Part shown: one piece after another, positions 22,632 to 31,562 of the stretch
Numbering within the stretch: position 1 is the first letter of the stretch
How the letters are laid out: every line of letters starts with the position of its first letter
Assembly: GCA_913774955.1 (NCBI GenBank)
Contig: CAJYKV010000024.1
Span: 1 to 64,000 of the forward strand
Origin: an uncultured Acidovorax sp.
Lineage (GTDB): Bacteria; Pseudomonadota; Gammaproteobacteria; Burkholderiales; Burkholderiaceae_C
Reading direction: 5' to 3'
DNA: 64,000 bases
The notes under the pieces: model-generated
Seen by the model: the letters and a program-made list of their open reading frames with translations, nothing else
What the model was told of the DNA's origin: nothing
The model's database searches: none
Translations under genes and position numbers: made by a program

Positions 22632-23252
22632 TCAGCCCTCGGCCGCGCCGCCCTTCGGGCCGCGTCCCTTGAAATCCACGATCGGCGCCAGGCGCGCATC
22701 GCGCAGCTCGTCGAGCGTGAAGCCCAGCGCCTGCAGCGGAGCGGGCACCCGCTTCTTGCTGATCTTCTGGCCAGGCTTCGTGGGAGGCTCGTCGCTCCAG
22801 ACGATCTGCCAGCCCCCGGCATCGGTGCGTTCGAGCGTGCCGCGGAACTTCTTGCGGTTGGCGCTCACCTGGCCGGCGGCCGCCTCGCCGATGGGCGCCT
22901 TGAGCGTGATGTCGATCACCTCGCCGGCGAAGCGCTGGAAATCCTGTTCGTGGCGCAGCGGGCGATCGATGCCGGGCGAGGAGACCTCGAGGCGCTTGTA
23001 CTCGACGCCATCGACCTCCAGCGCGAACTGCAGCTGCCGCGTGACCTTCTCGCAATCTTCCACGGTGACGAACTGCTCGGGGGTGGACGGCACGGGAACG
23101 GCGGCGGCAGCGGCATCGGGCGCTACCTGCACGGGCGGCTCCCAGGGCAGATCGATGGTGATGCGCAGCAGCCCGCCGGCGGAGCGTTCGATCTCCACCA
23201 GGTCGTAACCCAGCCCTGCGACGGTTTGTTCGACGATCTGCTGCAATGCCAC
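22632..23252 (-). CDS. rimP: Ribosome maturation factor RimP
   Basis: 206 aa. First gene of the infB operon, needed for 30S assembly. MALQQIVEQTVAGLGYDLVE leads the alpha/beta N-terminal domain. LEVSSPGIDRPLRHEQDFQR and KKFRGTLERTDAG are family hallmarks in the C-terminal SH3-like half. The start is a GTG at 23252, which aligns with the family start. It carries an Ala/Pro insert (~40–55) and a C-terminal extension of ~40 residues compared with E. coli. Confidence 0.94.
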   Translation of the reverse strand: MALQQIVEQTVAGLGYDLVEIERSAGGLLRITIDLPWEPPVQVAPDAAAAAVPVPSTPEQFVTVEDCEKVTRQLQFALEVDGVEYKRLEVSSPGIDRPLRHEQDFQRFAGEVIDITLKAPIGEAAAGQVSANRKKFRGTLERTDAGGWQIVWSDEPPTKPGQKISKKRVPAPLQALGFTLDELRDARLAPIVDFKGRGPKGGAAEG

Positions 23253-23346
23253 GTGTCGTTCAGTTCTGTTCCAGAAGTGCAAAAAACCCGATAACCGCCG
23301 AGGAGTCTCCCCCGACAGCTTCGAGCTCGAAGAAAATCGAACGGCC

Positions 23347-23379
23347 AAAAAAAACGGGCGGTGGGGACCCGCCCGTTTG
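23347..23379 (-). terminator. Intrinsic terminator upstream of rimP
   Basis: On the minus strand AAACGGGCGG–GTCCCCA–CCGCCCGTTT is a strong hairpin followed by a run of T's (TTTTTTTTGG in all). It ends transcription coming from the thioredoxin-like gene at 23489 and isolates the rimP–typA operon. The rest of 23253–23488 holds the presumed rimP promoter and no gene. Confidence 0.85.
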
Positions 23380-23488
23380 GCCGTGAAGCTCCTATTGTAG
23401 CCTGCGCCGCCCTGCTTTGCCAAGCTGGCGGCATGCAATTTGCATTGCATCCGCGCCACACACCGCGGCCACACCTCGGCGTCGGGCG

Positions 23489-23893
23489 TCAGTTTCCCGC
23501 CACGCCGCGCGCCTGCCGGACGCGCTCGAACACCGCCTGGGCCTGCGCCTCAACGGGCGCCCCCCCGCCCTGCTCCCGCAGGGCGGCGAGCATGCGGGTC
23601 AGCACGCCCGCCTGGGGCAGCACGGGGCCGAGGAAGCGCGCATGGAAGCCGTCGGCGACGAGCACGGTGGGGAAGGTCTCCACGTCGAGATCGCCGGCGA
23701 GGTCCTCCTCGTCCTCCACGTCCACCCACTCGAAGCGCACGCCGGGATGGGCGGCCCGCAGGGCCTCGAAGACGGCACCGTACTCGCGGCAGACGCCGCA
23801 CCAGGCGGCGCACAGGCACACCACCCACCAATCCGGGGCCGCGGGGGGGCCACCGGCGGAAAGCGGCGCTGCTGGAGAGATGGTGTCCTGCAT
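23489..23893 (-). CDS. Thioredoxin-family protein
   Basis: 134 aa with a thioredoxin fold and the redox motif AAWCGVCREY (CGVC). The cis-proline loop is ETFPTVLVADG. No signal peptide is seen from the chosen ATG (MQDTISPAAPLSAGGPP), so it is probably cytoplasmic. It is the last gene of a minus-strand run behind two c-type cytochromes (79-bp gap), which suggests a role in thiol chemistry linked to cytochrome maturation, but that is inference. A start at 24007 would overlap the cytochrome gene. Confidence 0.85.
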   Translation of the reverse strand: MQDTISPAAPLSAGGPPAAPDWWVVCLCAAWCGVCREYGAVFEALRAAHPGVRFEWVDVEDEEDLAGDLDVETFPTVLVADGFHARFLGPVLPQAGVLTRMLAALREQGGGAPVEAQAQAVFERVRQARGVAGN

Positions 23894-23972
23894 GGTTTTT
23901 TCAACGACCTCGGGAAAACGGGCGCGGGAATCTCCGCGGGTGGGGTGGGGACGGGCTGAGCCGCCCATCGGC

Positions 23973-25319
23973 TCAACGGCCGCGGCGCTCGCGGGCCCGG
24001 TAGACATCCATGGTAGCGACCCCGGGCGCCCGGTTGCCCCAGGCGTTGCGCACGTAGGTGGCCACGGCGGCCACTTCGCCGTCGGAGATCACCTGGGTGA
24101 AGGGCGGCATGCCGTGGGGGCGCGGATGGCCGGCGGTGACCGGAGGATAGCCGCCCTGCAGGATCGTGCGCACCACGTTGACCGGCGTGTCGAGCAGCAC
24201 CGCCCGGTTGCCGGCGAGCGGCGGGAAGGCCCCGGGGCGCCCGCGGCCGTCGTCGCCGTGGCATTGGGCGCAGTGCCGGGCGTAGAGGGCGGCGCCCTGC
24301 TCCATCGCCGCCTTCGGAGGCTCCGGAGGCGCCGGGCGCGAGCCCTGCGGCTCGCCGCCGGGCAACGCGCGCAGATAGGCGGCGATGGCGCGCAGATCGG
24401 CATCGTCCAGGTACTGCGTGCTGCGGAAGACCACCTCGGCCATCGGCCCGGTGACGGTGCCGCGGGGCGCCACGCCGTCGCGCAGCAGCGCCACGACCTC
24501 TTCGACCGGCCAGTCGGCGACGCCGGCCTCGTGCACGGTGTCCAGTGCGGGCGCATACCAGTTCTGCACCGGGATCAGCCCGCCGCGCAGGCCGGCGGCG
24601 TCCCGCGTGGCGCCCAGCGCATTGCGCGGGGCGTGGCAGGCCGCGCAGTGCCCCAGGCCCTGCACGAGGTAGCGCCCGCGGTTCCACTCCGCCGGCCGGT
24701 CAGGCTCGGGCGCCAGGCCGCCCGGCCGGAAGAACATCGCCCGCCACACGGCCAGCGCCGCCTGCGTGCCGTACGGAAACTCCAGCGCATGGGGCCGCGC
24801 GGGCTGGCGCGCCGGGGGCAGGCTGCGCAGGTAATCGTAGATCGCGTCCGCGTCCTCGCGCGTGACGTGCGTGTAGCTCGGGTACGGGAACGCCGGGTAG
24901 AGCAGCCGGCCGTCGCGCGAACGGCCATGGTGCAGGGCGCGCCAGAAGGCCGCGGCGGACCAGCGGCCCAGGCCCGTGTCCGGGTCGGGCGTGAGGTTGG
25001 TGCTGTAGACGGTGCCGAACGGCGTCTCGATGCCGCGGCCACCCGCGAACGGCGCTCCGCCCGCCTCGGTGTGGCAGGCCATGCAGTTGCCGGCGCGCGC
25101 CAGGTACTCGCCGCGCGCGACGGATTGCGCCGCGGGCGGCGCGGAAGGCGGCCCATCGCCTTCGGGCAGAGGCACTTCGTCCCAGCGGTTGAGCCAGGCC
25201 ACGGCCGCCGCGCAGACCACCAGCAGCACGGCGACGGCCAATGCGGCCAGGGCGCGGCGTCTTGGACGGCGGGAGCGGGCCGTCGTGGGCGTGGGCGTCG
25301 GAGCGGGCGCTGCGTTCAT
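23973..25319 (-). CDS. Membrane-anchored tri-heme c-type cytochrome
   Basis: 448 aa. A cytoplasmic basic stretch leads into one membrane anchor (ALAALAVAVLLVVCAAAVA, ~23–41). Three cytochrome c domains follow with CMACH, CAACH and CAQCH heme sites. The spacing matches the cytochrome c subunit of membrane-bound gluconate/alcohol/aldehyde dehydrogenases, but no dehydrogenase subunit is adjacent. Its ATG overlaps the stop of the upstream cytochrome gene by four bases (ATGA, 25316–25319), so the two probably work as one electron-transfer unit in the periplasm. Confidence 0.92.
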   Translation of the reverse strand: MNAAPAPTPTPTTARSRRPRRRALAALAVAVLLVVCAAAVAWLNRWDEVPLPEGDGPPSAPPAAQSVARGEYLARAGNCMACHTEAGGAPFAGGRGIETPFGTVYSTNLTPDPDTGLGRWSAAAFWRALHHGRSRDGRLLYPAFPYPSYTHVTREDADAIYDYLRSLPPARQPARPHALEFPYGTQAALAVWRAMFFRPGGLAPEPDRPAEWNRGRYLVQGLGHCAACHAPRNALGATRDAAGLRGGLIPVQNWYAPALDTVHEAGVADWPVEEVVALLRDGVAPRGTVTGPMAEVVFRSTQYLDDADLRAIAAYLRALPGGEPQGSRPAPPEPPKAAMEQGAALYARHCAQCHGDDGRGRPGAFPPLAGNRAVLLDTPVNVVRTILQGGYPPVTAGHPRPHGMPPFTQVISDGEVAAVATYVRNAWGNRAPGVATMDVYRARERRGR

Positions 25320-26287
25320 GGGGCGTCTCCCCGGGCCGAGGCCTCCACCCCGCCGCACGGCATGGGCAGCGGCCCGGGCGCCTGCGCGGCCGGCTTGCCG
25401 GTGCCCGGCACGGGCTGCGCGGCCAGCCAGGCCGAGACCGCGCTCACGTCGTCTGCCGTGAGCTGCCGCGCCACGTGCGCCATGCAGTCGGGCGCATGCG
25501 AGCGGCGCTGGCCCGTCTGCCAGGCGCCGATCTGGCTGTTGAGGTAGTCGCGCGGCAGACCGACCAGCGCCGGGATCGCGGGCTGCACGCCGGTCATCGC
25601 CGCGCCATGGCACTGCACGCAGGCCGGGATGCCGCGGGCCGCGTCGCCCTCGTGCACCAGCCGCCGGCCGCGTTCCAGCGCTGCGGGCGCGGCCTGTGGC
25701 GGAGGGGGCGGTGCGTAGGGCAGCTCCAGCGCGGCGAAATAGCCGGCGATATCGCGCAGGTAGCCGTCCGTCATGTGCTCCAGCAGGTACGACATCTGCG
25801 GATAGCTGCGGCGGCCGTCGCGGAAATGGAGGAGCTGGTGGTAGAGGTAGCCGGCCGGCTTGCCGGCGATGCGTGGGAAGTAGCCCTGCTGCGTCGCCCG
25901 GCCCTCGCGGCCGTGGCAGGCGGTGCAGGCGATCACGCGGTCGGCCATGCCGGCATCCAGGGCCGGGCGGAACGGAGCCGGGCCGGGGGCGGCCGCCGTG
26001 GCGCCTGGGGGTCGCTGCCCCGCGGCCTGCACGGGTACCGGGCCGTGCCCTTGTGCGAGAACGGCGCCCGCGCCTCCCGCCATGGCGGCGGCGACCAGCA
26101 GCAGCCGCCCGGCGATCCGGCCTTGCAGGCGGAGGCGGAGGCGGAGGCGGAGGCGGAGGCGCAGGTGCAGGCGCAGGCGCGGCGCCCTGCCGCGAAGCGA
26201 AAGGCGGCGGGACGGGAAGGCGCGCGAAGCGGCCGCGACTGCGGCTACGGCAGCGGGCACGGGAGCGGAATCCATCGGCGGGGGCAT
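25316..26287 (-). CDS. Di-heme c4-like cytochrome with an (RL)n N-terminal repeat
   Basis: 323 aa. Two heme sites, CTACH and CVQCH, lie in two cytochrome c domains (~115–200 and ~205–300), a c4/c5-like layout. The N-terminus is odd: before the hydrophobic segment LLLVAAAMAGGAGAVLA comes a run of about nine Arg-Leu or His-Leu pairs (roughly residues 37–54), encoded by GGAGGC/GCAGGC hexamers. That run would be the n-region of an unusually long export signal. The start may be the ATG at 26287 or 26275. It overlaps the tri-heme cytochrome gene by four bases. Confidence 0.85.
   Translation of the reverse strand: MPPPMDSAPVPAAVAAVAAASRAFPSRRLSLRGRAPRLRLHLRLRLRLRLRLRLQGRIAGRLLLVAAAMAGGAGAVLAQGHGPVPVQAAGQRPPGATAAAPGPAPFRPALDAGMADRVIACTACHGREGRATQQGYFPRIAGKPAGYLYHQLLHFRDGRRSYPQMSYLLEHMTDGYLRDIAGYFAALELPYAPPPPPQAAPAALERGRRLVHEGDAARGIPACVQCHGAAMTGVQPAIPALVGLPRDYLNSQIGAWQTGQRRSHAPDCMAHVARQLTADDVSAVSAWLAAQPVPGTGKPAAQAPGPLPMPCGGVEASARGDAP
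26125..26178. repeat. Hexanucleotide tandem repeat inside the c4-like cytochrome gene
   Basis: Nine hexamers in a row: GCAGGC, five GGAGGC, GCAGGT and two GCAGGC. On the coding (minus) strand they encode alternating Leu and Arg (one His). Copy-number change would keep the reading frame and lengthen or shorten the export-signal n-region. Confidence 0.85.
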
Positions 26288-26419
26288 GGGGGGATGTCTC
26301 GTCGTTATGGGGCAGGCGGGGCGCCCTGCACCCCGTCCCCCACCACTCTACGCACCCCCGGCCGGTACGTACAGCCCGCTGGCGTCACCATGGGCCGCTG
26401 ACCGCCTCCCGTGCCCCGG

Positions 26420-28585
26420 TCAGGGCAGGATGTTCGCCGCGCGGGCCTTGGCGACGATGGCGTCCGCATCGCGCCGCAGCAGCAGGCGCTCTGCCACCAG
26501 GTCGTCCGCGGCGCGCGACACGGCGGCCACGTAGCCGGCCTGGGAACCGTAGCGCTCCTCCAGCGAAGGACGCCCGTCCCCGGCCGCGATGCGGGCGGCG
26601 CGCGTCATATGGAACGGGATGTAGCTGCCCGTGAGGTTCACCAGATCGACGATGCCGGGCGTGGCGACGTCGTTGAACTCGATGCTGGTGCCCAGCGGCA
26701 CGCGCGCCTCCACGCTCTGGATGCCGGCTTTCGTCAGCCCCGTCGCCGGGTCCACTTGCGGCACCAGGATCGCGTAGTCGCGTCCCGCCACCCGCGGGGG
26801 CTGCAGGGTGGCGATACCCGATTCGTCCTGCGCCCGGTACTGCGGGCCGAAATCCAGCAGCGTGAAATCGTTGTAGCGGCCGAGGTAGCGGAATTCCGGG
26901 ATCTGCGCCGGAACTCCGCCCGCGTTCCACGTCAGCCCGCGCATGGCCGGAAACGCCACCTGCGCGGGGCGCACGAGCGTACCGTCCGCGATGCGCGGCA
27001 CCTGGCTCGGCGGCGGCTCGGTGCCGCGCACCACCCAGTCCTCCAGCGCGAGGAAGAGCGCGCGGAAGGTGTCGTTGAAGTGCACCACGGTGCCGGCGGG
27101 ATAGACGGTGCGCGAGGGCGCGTAGCTGATGCTCTCCACGCCGCCCGCCCCGCCGTGCTGCGTGCTGGCGTAGTAGTAGATGCGCGCGTTGGCGGGCTGT
27201 GCGATGTCGCGCCGGCCTTCCGCGTCCGTCAGCACGGGCGAGCCCTGCAGTTGCCAGAACTCCGTGCCCGACAGCCCCAGGAAGAAGCGCGGGCAGGTGC
27301 TGGTCGCGCTGCAGCGCCGCATCACGCCGCCCTCGCGGCCGCTGACCGAATCCACGTAGTCGGCCGCGAGGCCGCGCGGTGCCGTCTGCCCGAAGGCCGT
27401 GTGGTCGGTGCGCAGGCCACCGCCGCCGCCCGGCACGGCGAAGCGGGTGTTGACGTTCGTCTGCCGCGCCGCCACGTGGGCATAGAGGCCGTCGAACACC
27501 ATGCCGCCGTCCAGCCGCTGGTTGAAGCCCAGGTGCAGGAAGGTCTTCATCGCGTTGCCGGACTGCGAGGTGCCCTGCCCGATCACGTGCGCGATCCGGC
27601 CCGCCAGCGGATTGGCACGGCCGTCGGCATCGGCGGCCCGGCCGCGGAAGAAGCCCACCGTGTCGCGCAATGCGGCAAGGCCCACGCCCATCACCTTCGG
27701 GTCCTTGGCCACGTAGACCAGTTCGTAGAGGTACTGCGGATCGAAGCCGCCGCGCAGGCATACGCTGGCGGGGTTGGGCGTGCCCGGGAAGGGGTTGGCG
27801 GCCGCGTCGCAGGCGGCGAACTTCCAGTCGGCGGCCGGCACGGGCTCGCGCGGGTCGGTCTCGTTGCGGCGGCGCGTGAGCGAATAGCCGGGCTGCGTGT
27901 TGTCGAGGCTCGCAGGCGCGTAGGGAATCATCGTGCCGTTGAACACGCCGCCGGGCAGCGCCATGGCCGGCACCGCGGCCGTGGGCACGAGTTCGGTGCG
28001 GTACGGGCCCGTGATGCTGCTGCCGTCGGGGTTGCGCGCCACCGGCACGGTGGCCGTGAGGCGCGCGGGCGAGCTCTTGGGCACGTCCCCCTGCCACGCC
28101 GAGTAGAGGAAGGTGTAGCCGCGCTCGAAGTACACCGCATCGCCCGGTACGGCCGACGGGTTGGGCAGCGTGAGGATGTTGCCGCGGTTGGGCGCGTCGT
28201 AGCGCAGCACGCCGCCCGCCTTCGACATGTCCTTGGGCTTGAGCAGCACGAAGTCGGCGCTCCACTCCACCATGCCGCGCGCGTTGCGCGGGGCGAGTTC
28301 CAGGTCCTGGATGACGGCGTTGCGCGGGTCCTTCGGGTCCAGCTCGCCCTGCAGCGTGCCCGAGACCTTTTCGTAGGCGCCGACGCTGCCGAAGCTGCCG
28401 GGAAAATCCTCGGCGGCACCGAGGGTCAGGCGCAGTTGGGGCGTGCCGCCCGCCAGCGATGAGGAACCACCGCCGCCGCAGGCGGACAGCAGCGCGGCCG
28501 AGGCCAGTGCCGCGGCCGCGGCGGTGGCCTCGGCCAGAGCGCGGCGCGCGGGAACGCGCCGGGAAAGCGAAGAAGGGAAATGCAT
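26420..28585 (-). CDS. Alpha/beta-hydrolase lipoprotein (Abhydrolase_10-like)
   Basis: 721 aa. The start MHFPSSLSRRVPARRALA at 28585 gives a lipoprotein signal ending in LLSAC with a GGGGSSS linker. The body is a large esterase-like protein; GQGTSQSGNAMKTF holds the candidate nucleophile serine (G-x-S-x-S-G type), and MRRCSATSTCPRFFLG shows a possible disulfide. It is probably exported to the outer membrane or periplasm. It is 35 bp downstream of the Bug-type binding protein gene and likely in the same operon as the AtuA-type genes, suggesting ester or lactone substrates. The substrate is unknown. Confidence 0.82.
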   Translation of the reverse strand: MHFPSSLSRRVPARRALAEATAAAAALASAALLSACGGGGSSSLAGGTPQLRLTLGAAEDFPGSFGSVGAYEKVSGTLQGELDPKDPRNAVIQDLELAPRNARGMVEWSADFVLLKPKDMSKAGGVLRYDAPNRGNILTLPNPSAVPGDAVYFERGYTFLYSAWQGDVPKSSPARLTATVPVARNPDGSSITGPYRTELVPTAAVPAMALPGGVFNGTMIPYAPASLDNTQPGYSLTRRRNETDPREPVPAADWKFAACDAAANPFPGTPNPASVCLRGGFDPQYLYELVYVAKDPKVMGVGLAALRDTVGFFRGRAADADGRANPLAGRIAHVIGQGTSQSGNAMKTFLHLGFNQRLDGGMVFDGLYAHVAARQTNVNTRFAVPGGGGGLRTDHTAFGQTAPRGLAADYVDSVSGREGGVMRRCSATSTCPRFFLGLSGTEFWQLQGSPVLTDAEGRRDIAQPANARIYYYASTQHGGAGGVESISYAPSRTVYPAGTVVHFNDTFRALFLALEDWVVRGTEPPPSQVPRIADGTLVRPAQVAFPAMRGLTWNAGGVPAQIPEFRYLGRYNDFTLLDFGPQYRAQDESGIATLQPPRVAGRDYAILVPQVDPATGLTKAGIQSVEARVPLGTSIEFNDVATPGIVDLVNLTGSYIPFHMTRAARIAAGDGRPSLEERYGSQAGYVAAVSRAADDLVAERLLLRRDADAIVAKARAANILP

Positions 28586-28620
28586 GGCGATGTCTCCGGT
28601 GGGGCGGGCCGTGCGGGTGC

Positions 28621-29613
28621 TTATTCCGGTTCGATGCCGGCGGCCTTGATGACCTTGCCCCACTTCTGCGTTTCGCCGGCCTGGAAGCGGGCCAGTTCAT
28701 CGGAGGTGGTGGTCCAGGGCTCGGAACCCGCGGTCTCGTAGAACGACTTCGCCGCGGCGCTGCGCGTGGCGGCCGCGAGCAGTTCGTTCAGCCGCGCCAC
28801 CACCGGCGCGGGCGTGCCGGCGGGCACGTAGGCCGCGAACCAGTAGCCCATGTCGTAGCCCTTGACGCCCGCCTCCTCCAGCGTCGGCACGTCGGGCAGT
28901 TGCGCGCTGCGCTTCTGCGTCGAATACCCCAGGGCGCGCAGCTTGCCGGCCTTCACCTGCGGCACCCCGGTGGAGGTGTCGGTGATCATCATGTCGATCT
29001 GCCCGCCGAGCAGGTCGGTGATGGCCAGGGGGTTGCTCTTGTAGGGCACGTGCAGGATGTCCACGCCCGCGAGCTGCTTGAGCATCTCGCCGGCCATGCG
29101 GCTCGACGAACTGCCGCTGCCGAAGCTCAGCTTGCCCGGAGCCTTCTTCGCGGCGGCCAGCAGATCGCCCACGCTCTTGTAGGGTGCGGCGGCGCTCACG
29201 ACCAGCACCTGCCCGCCCTTGCCCAGGCCCGTGACCGGCACGAAATCCTTCACCGGGTCGTACGGCAGCTTCTTGTAGAGGTGCTCGTTGGCCGCGTGCG
29301 TGGTGTTGGTGGTGATCAGCACCGTGTACCCGTCGGCCGGCGCCTTGGCGACGAACTGCGCCGCGATCATGCCGCTCGCCCCGCCCTTGTTGTCCACCAC
29401 CACCGGCTGCTTCGTGTCCGTGGTGAGCGACTGGCCCAGCGCGCGGGCGAGCTGGTCGGTGGCGCTGCCCGCCGCGAACGGCACCACGAAGGTGACGGGC
29501 TTGGACGGATAGGCGGCGGGCTGCGCGAGCGCGGCGGTGCCGCCGAACAGCGCTGCGCAGGCTGCGGCGGCCACGAAACGGCGGCGCAGGGGGTGGAAGG
29601 AAGATGGGGTCAT
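28621..29613 (-). CDS. Tripartite tricarboxylate transporter (Bug/TctC) substrate-binding protein
   Basis: 330 aa. Signal peptide, then AYPSKPVTFVVPFAAGSATD at ~32–51, the Bug-family first loop. VVVDNKGGASGMIAAQFVAK and LSFGSGSSSSRMAGEMLKQL follow. These are periplasmic receptors for carboxylates and related small molecules, abundant in Burkholderiales. No TctA/TctB membrane subunits are adjacent, the usual situation for orphan Bug proteins. It lies in the LysR-divergent catabolic cluster, so its ligand is probably the substrate handled by the AtuA-type and hydrolase proteins. Confidence 0.93.
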   Translation of the reverse strand: MTPSSFHPLRRRFVAAAACAALFGGTAALAQPAAYPSKPVTFVVPFAAGSATDQLARALGQSLTTDTKQPVVVDNKGGASGMIAAQFVAKAPADGYTVLITTNTTHAANEHLYKKLPYDPVKDFVPVTGLGKGGQVLVVSAAAPYKSVGDLLAAAKKAPGKLSFGSGSSSSRMAGEMLKQLAGVDILHVPYKSNPLAITDLLGGQIDMMITDTSTGVPQVKAGKLRALGYSTQKRSAQLPDVPTLEEAGVKGYDMGYWFAAYVPAGTPAPVVARLNELLAAATRSAAAKSFYETAGSEPWTTTSDELARFQAGETQKWGKVIKAAGIEPE

Positions 29614-29681
29614 GGTGCTTTGTCTCCTGTCGGTTTGTGTAGAAATCTCTGGTCGTCGGGAAGGCGGGCCGGCCGCGGGCC

Positions 29682-30062
29682 TCAGGGCGGCCCGGCCAGG
29701 TGCTGCGCGAGCGCGGCGGGCACCCGCACCGGCAGGTCCAGCAGCAGGTACGACAGCGCCTTGCCATGGCTGTCGAGGTTGAGCGAGTCGTTCACGCCGC
29801 CGTCGAGCACGTCGTCGATCACGAAGTTCATCGCGTGCAGCTGCGGCAGCACATAGCGCCGCACGCCGCTCGGGCGGCGCAGTGCGAAGCGGCGCGCGAT
29901 GGCGTCCTCCGTCACCTGCTCCACGAGCACGTCCCAGAGCGCGGGGTGCCAGGCGATCACGCTGATGTTCGAGCGGTTGCCCTTGTCGCCGGTGCGGCCG
30001 TGCGCAAGCCGGTAGAGCGGCACCGTCAGGGCGTCAACGGCGGCCGATTGCGGGAAGTCCAT
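29682..30062 (-). CDS. Small AtuA-associated protein
   Basis: 126 aa, ATG at 30062. The sequence contains LYRLAHGRTGDKGNRSNISV and VLPQLHAMNFVIDDVLDGGV, typical of the ~110-residue proteins encoded directly after DUF1446/AtuA genes, or fused to them in other organisms. The R-T-G-D-K-G-N motif is the signature. It follows the AtuA-like gene after 11 bp. It is probably the second subunit of that enzyme; the reaction is not established here. Confidence 0.85.
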   Translation of the reverse strand: MDFPQSAAVDALTVPLYRLAHGRTGDKGNRSNISVIAWHPALWDVLVEQVTEDAIARRFALRRPSGVRRYVLPQLHAMNFVIDDVLDGGVNDSLNLDSHGKALSYLLLDLPVRVPAALAQHLAGPP

Positions 30063-30073
30063 CGCCGCTCCTT

Positions 30074-31426
30074 TCAATCCAGAAACCGGTGGCCCGTGGG
30101 CACGGCGGCGCGCGGCACCAGGCACGACAGCATGCCCAGGCGCGGCCGCATGGCCGTGCGCACGCCGCCGCCGCCCGCGGGGCCGCAGCAGTAGAGCGCC
30201 GTCACTTCGCGCACCAGGCGCAGCGCGCTGGCGTGGTCGCGGTGCTGCAGCGCGGCCCGCAGCCGGACGTCGCGCGCATCGCCCGCGGACGAGGCCTCCA
30301 TCCAGCGGCTCGCGTCGTCGCCGAACACGCTGGTCACGCCGATCAGGTCCAGGCGCAGCGGCGCCACGCCCGCGAGGCGTTCGCGCAATGTCTCGCCCGC
30401 CAGCCGGGCCCGGGCTTCGGCCCGCGGCCCCGCATAGGAGATCTCGCCCTCCGCGAACCAGCCGGTCTCGAAGCAGGCGTTCACCTTGAGAGACGGCGGC
30501 CGCGCATGGCCGCGCACGCCCTCCAGCCGCACGCGGCCGGGAGCGACCTCGCGCACCGTGGCGGCGGTGATGTCGGCCACCACGTCGGGCGTGAGGTAGG
30601 CCGCCGGATCGTGCAGTTCGTACAGCAGCTGCTCCTTGACCGTGCGCTCGTCGATGCGCCCGCCCGTGCCGTCGGGCTTGTACAGCGTGCAGTGTCCGTC
30701 GGCATCGATCTCCGCGATGGGATAGCCGAGCCGCGCCATGCCCGGCACGTCCTTGTAGCCCGGATCGGCGAAGTAGCCGCCCGTGACCTGCGCGCCGCAC
30801 TCCAGCAGGTGGCCGGCCATGGTGGCGCGCGCGAGGCGGTCCCAATCGTCCAGGGCCCAGCCGAAGTGCGCGAGCGCGGGCCCCAGCACCAGGGACGGGT
30901 CGGCCACGCGGCCGCAGACGACGATGTCGGCCCCCCCGCGCAGGGCCTGCGCGATCGGCTCCGCACCGATGTAGGCGTTGGCGCTCACCATGGGCTCGCC
31001 CGGCAGCGTGGTGCCGAGGGCATGGGCCAGCAGTGCGCGGTGCGCCGGGCCGCTCAGGTCGTCGCCATGCACCACGGCCACGCGCGGGCGCCGGATGCCC
31101 AGTTCATCGGCCAGCCGCTGGATGCGCCGTGCGGCGCCCTCCGGATGGGCCGCCCCGAAATTGCTCACGATGCGCACGCCGTGCGCAAGGCACAGCGCCA
31201 GCACCGGGCGCAGCAGCTCGTCCAGCAGCGGTTCGTACCCGGCCTGGGGATCGGCACGGCGCGCGAGTTGCGCGAGTGCGAGCGTGCGCTCGGCCAGCGT
31301 CTCGAAGATGAGCACGGCCGGGCCGCCGCTCTCGATCAGCGAACGCACCACCGGCAAAGCGGCATCGGTGCGGTCGCCCGAGAAACCGGCCGCGCACCCG
31401 ATCCGCAATATGTCTCCGTTCTGCAT
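30074..31426 (-). CDS. Acyclic terpene utilisation AtuA-family protein (DUF1446)
   Basis: 450 aa full-length DUF1446 protein. Landmarks are RIGCAAGFSGDRTDAALPVV at the start, IVSNFGAAHPEGAARRIQRL, ANAYIGAEPIAQALRGGADI and VCGRVADPSLVLGPALAHFG. AtuA was defined in the citronellol/geraniol degradation cluster of Pseudomonas, but most family members lie in other acyl-CoA or carboxylate catabolic clusters. The companion small subunit, Bug receptor and hydrolase follow on the same strand, and a LysR gene diverges upstream. Other atu genes are absent, so terpene use should not be assumed. Confidence 0.88.
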   Translation of the reverse strand: MQNGDILRIGCAAGFSGDRTDAALPVVRSLIESGGPAVLIFETLAERTLALAQLARRADPQAGYEPLLDELLRPVLALCLAHGVRIVSNFGAAHPEGAARRIQRLADELGIRRPRVAVVHGDDLSGPAHRALLAHALGTTLPGEPMVSANAYIGAEPIAQALRGGADIVVCGRVADPSLVLGPALAHFGWALDDWDRLARATMAGHLLECGAQVTGGYFADPGYKDVPGMARLGYPIAEIDADGHCTLYKPDGTGGRIDERTVKEQLLYELHDPAAYLTPDVVADITAATVREVAPGRVRLEGVRGHARPPSLKVNACFETGWFAEGEISYAGPRAEARARLAGETLRERLAGVAPLRLDLIGVTSVFGDDASRWMEASSAGDARDVRLRAALQHRDHASALRLVREVTALYCCGPAGGGGVRTAMRPRLGMLSCLVPRAAVPTGHRFLD

Positions 31427-31495
31427 CGTCGTGGGATCTCCTGCGGGGGACTTTAGGCGCGCGGGCTTGTTTCGTGAAATAGATTGTTAAGATGA

Positions 31496-31518
31496 ATTGA
31501 TCCGCTTTTCAGATCAAT
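31496..31518. promoter_or_regulatory. Candidate LysR operator between the LysR and AtuA-type genes
   Basis: ATTGATC (31496–31502) and GATCAAT (31512–31518) form a perfect 7-base inverted repeat with a 9-base spacer (T-N11-A-like) in the 136-bp divergent intergenic region. This AT-rich block stands out from the GC-rich surroundings. LysR-type regulators bind such dyads and control the divergent operon. Confidence 0.55.
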
Positions 31519-31562
31519 CGACCCGACTGCCGCGTGGGTCTGCTGCGACGGTTCCACTGCCC

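Noticed and set aside
30074-31426. Calling the AtuA-type gene part of a citronellol/geraniol pathway
   Set aside because: No atuB–atuH homologues are in the window; the family is widespread in unrelated clusters.
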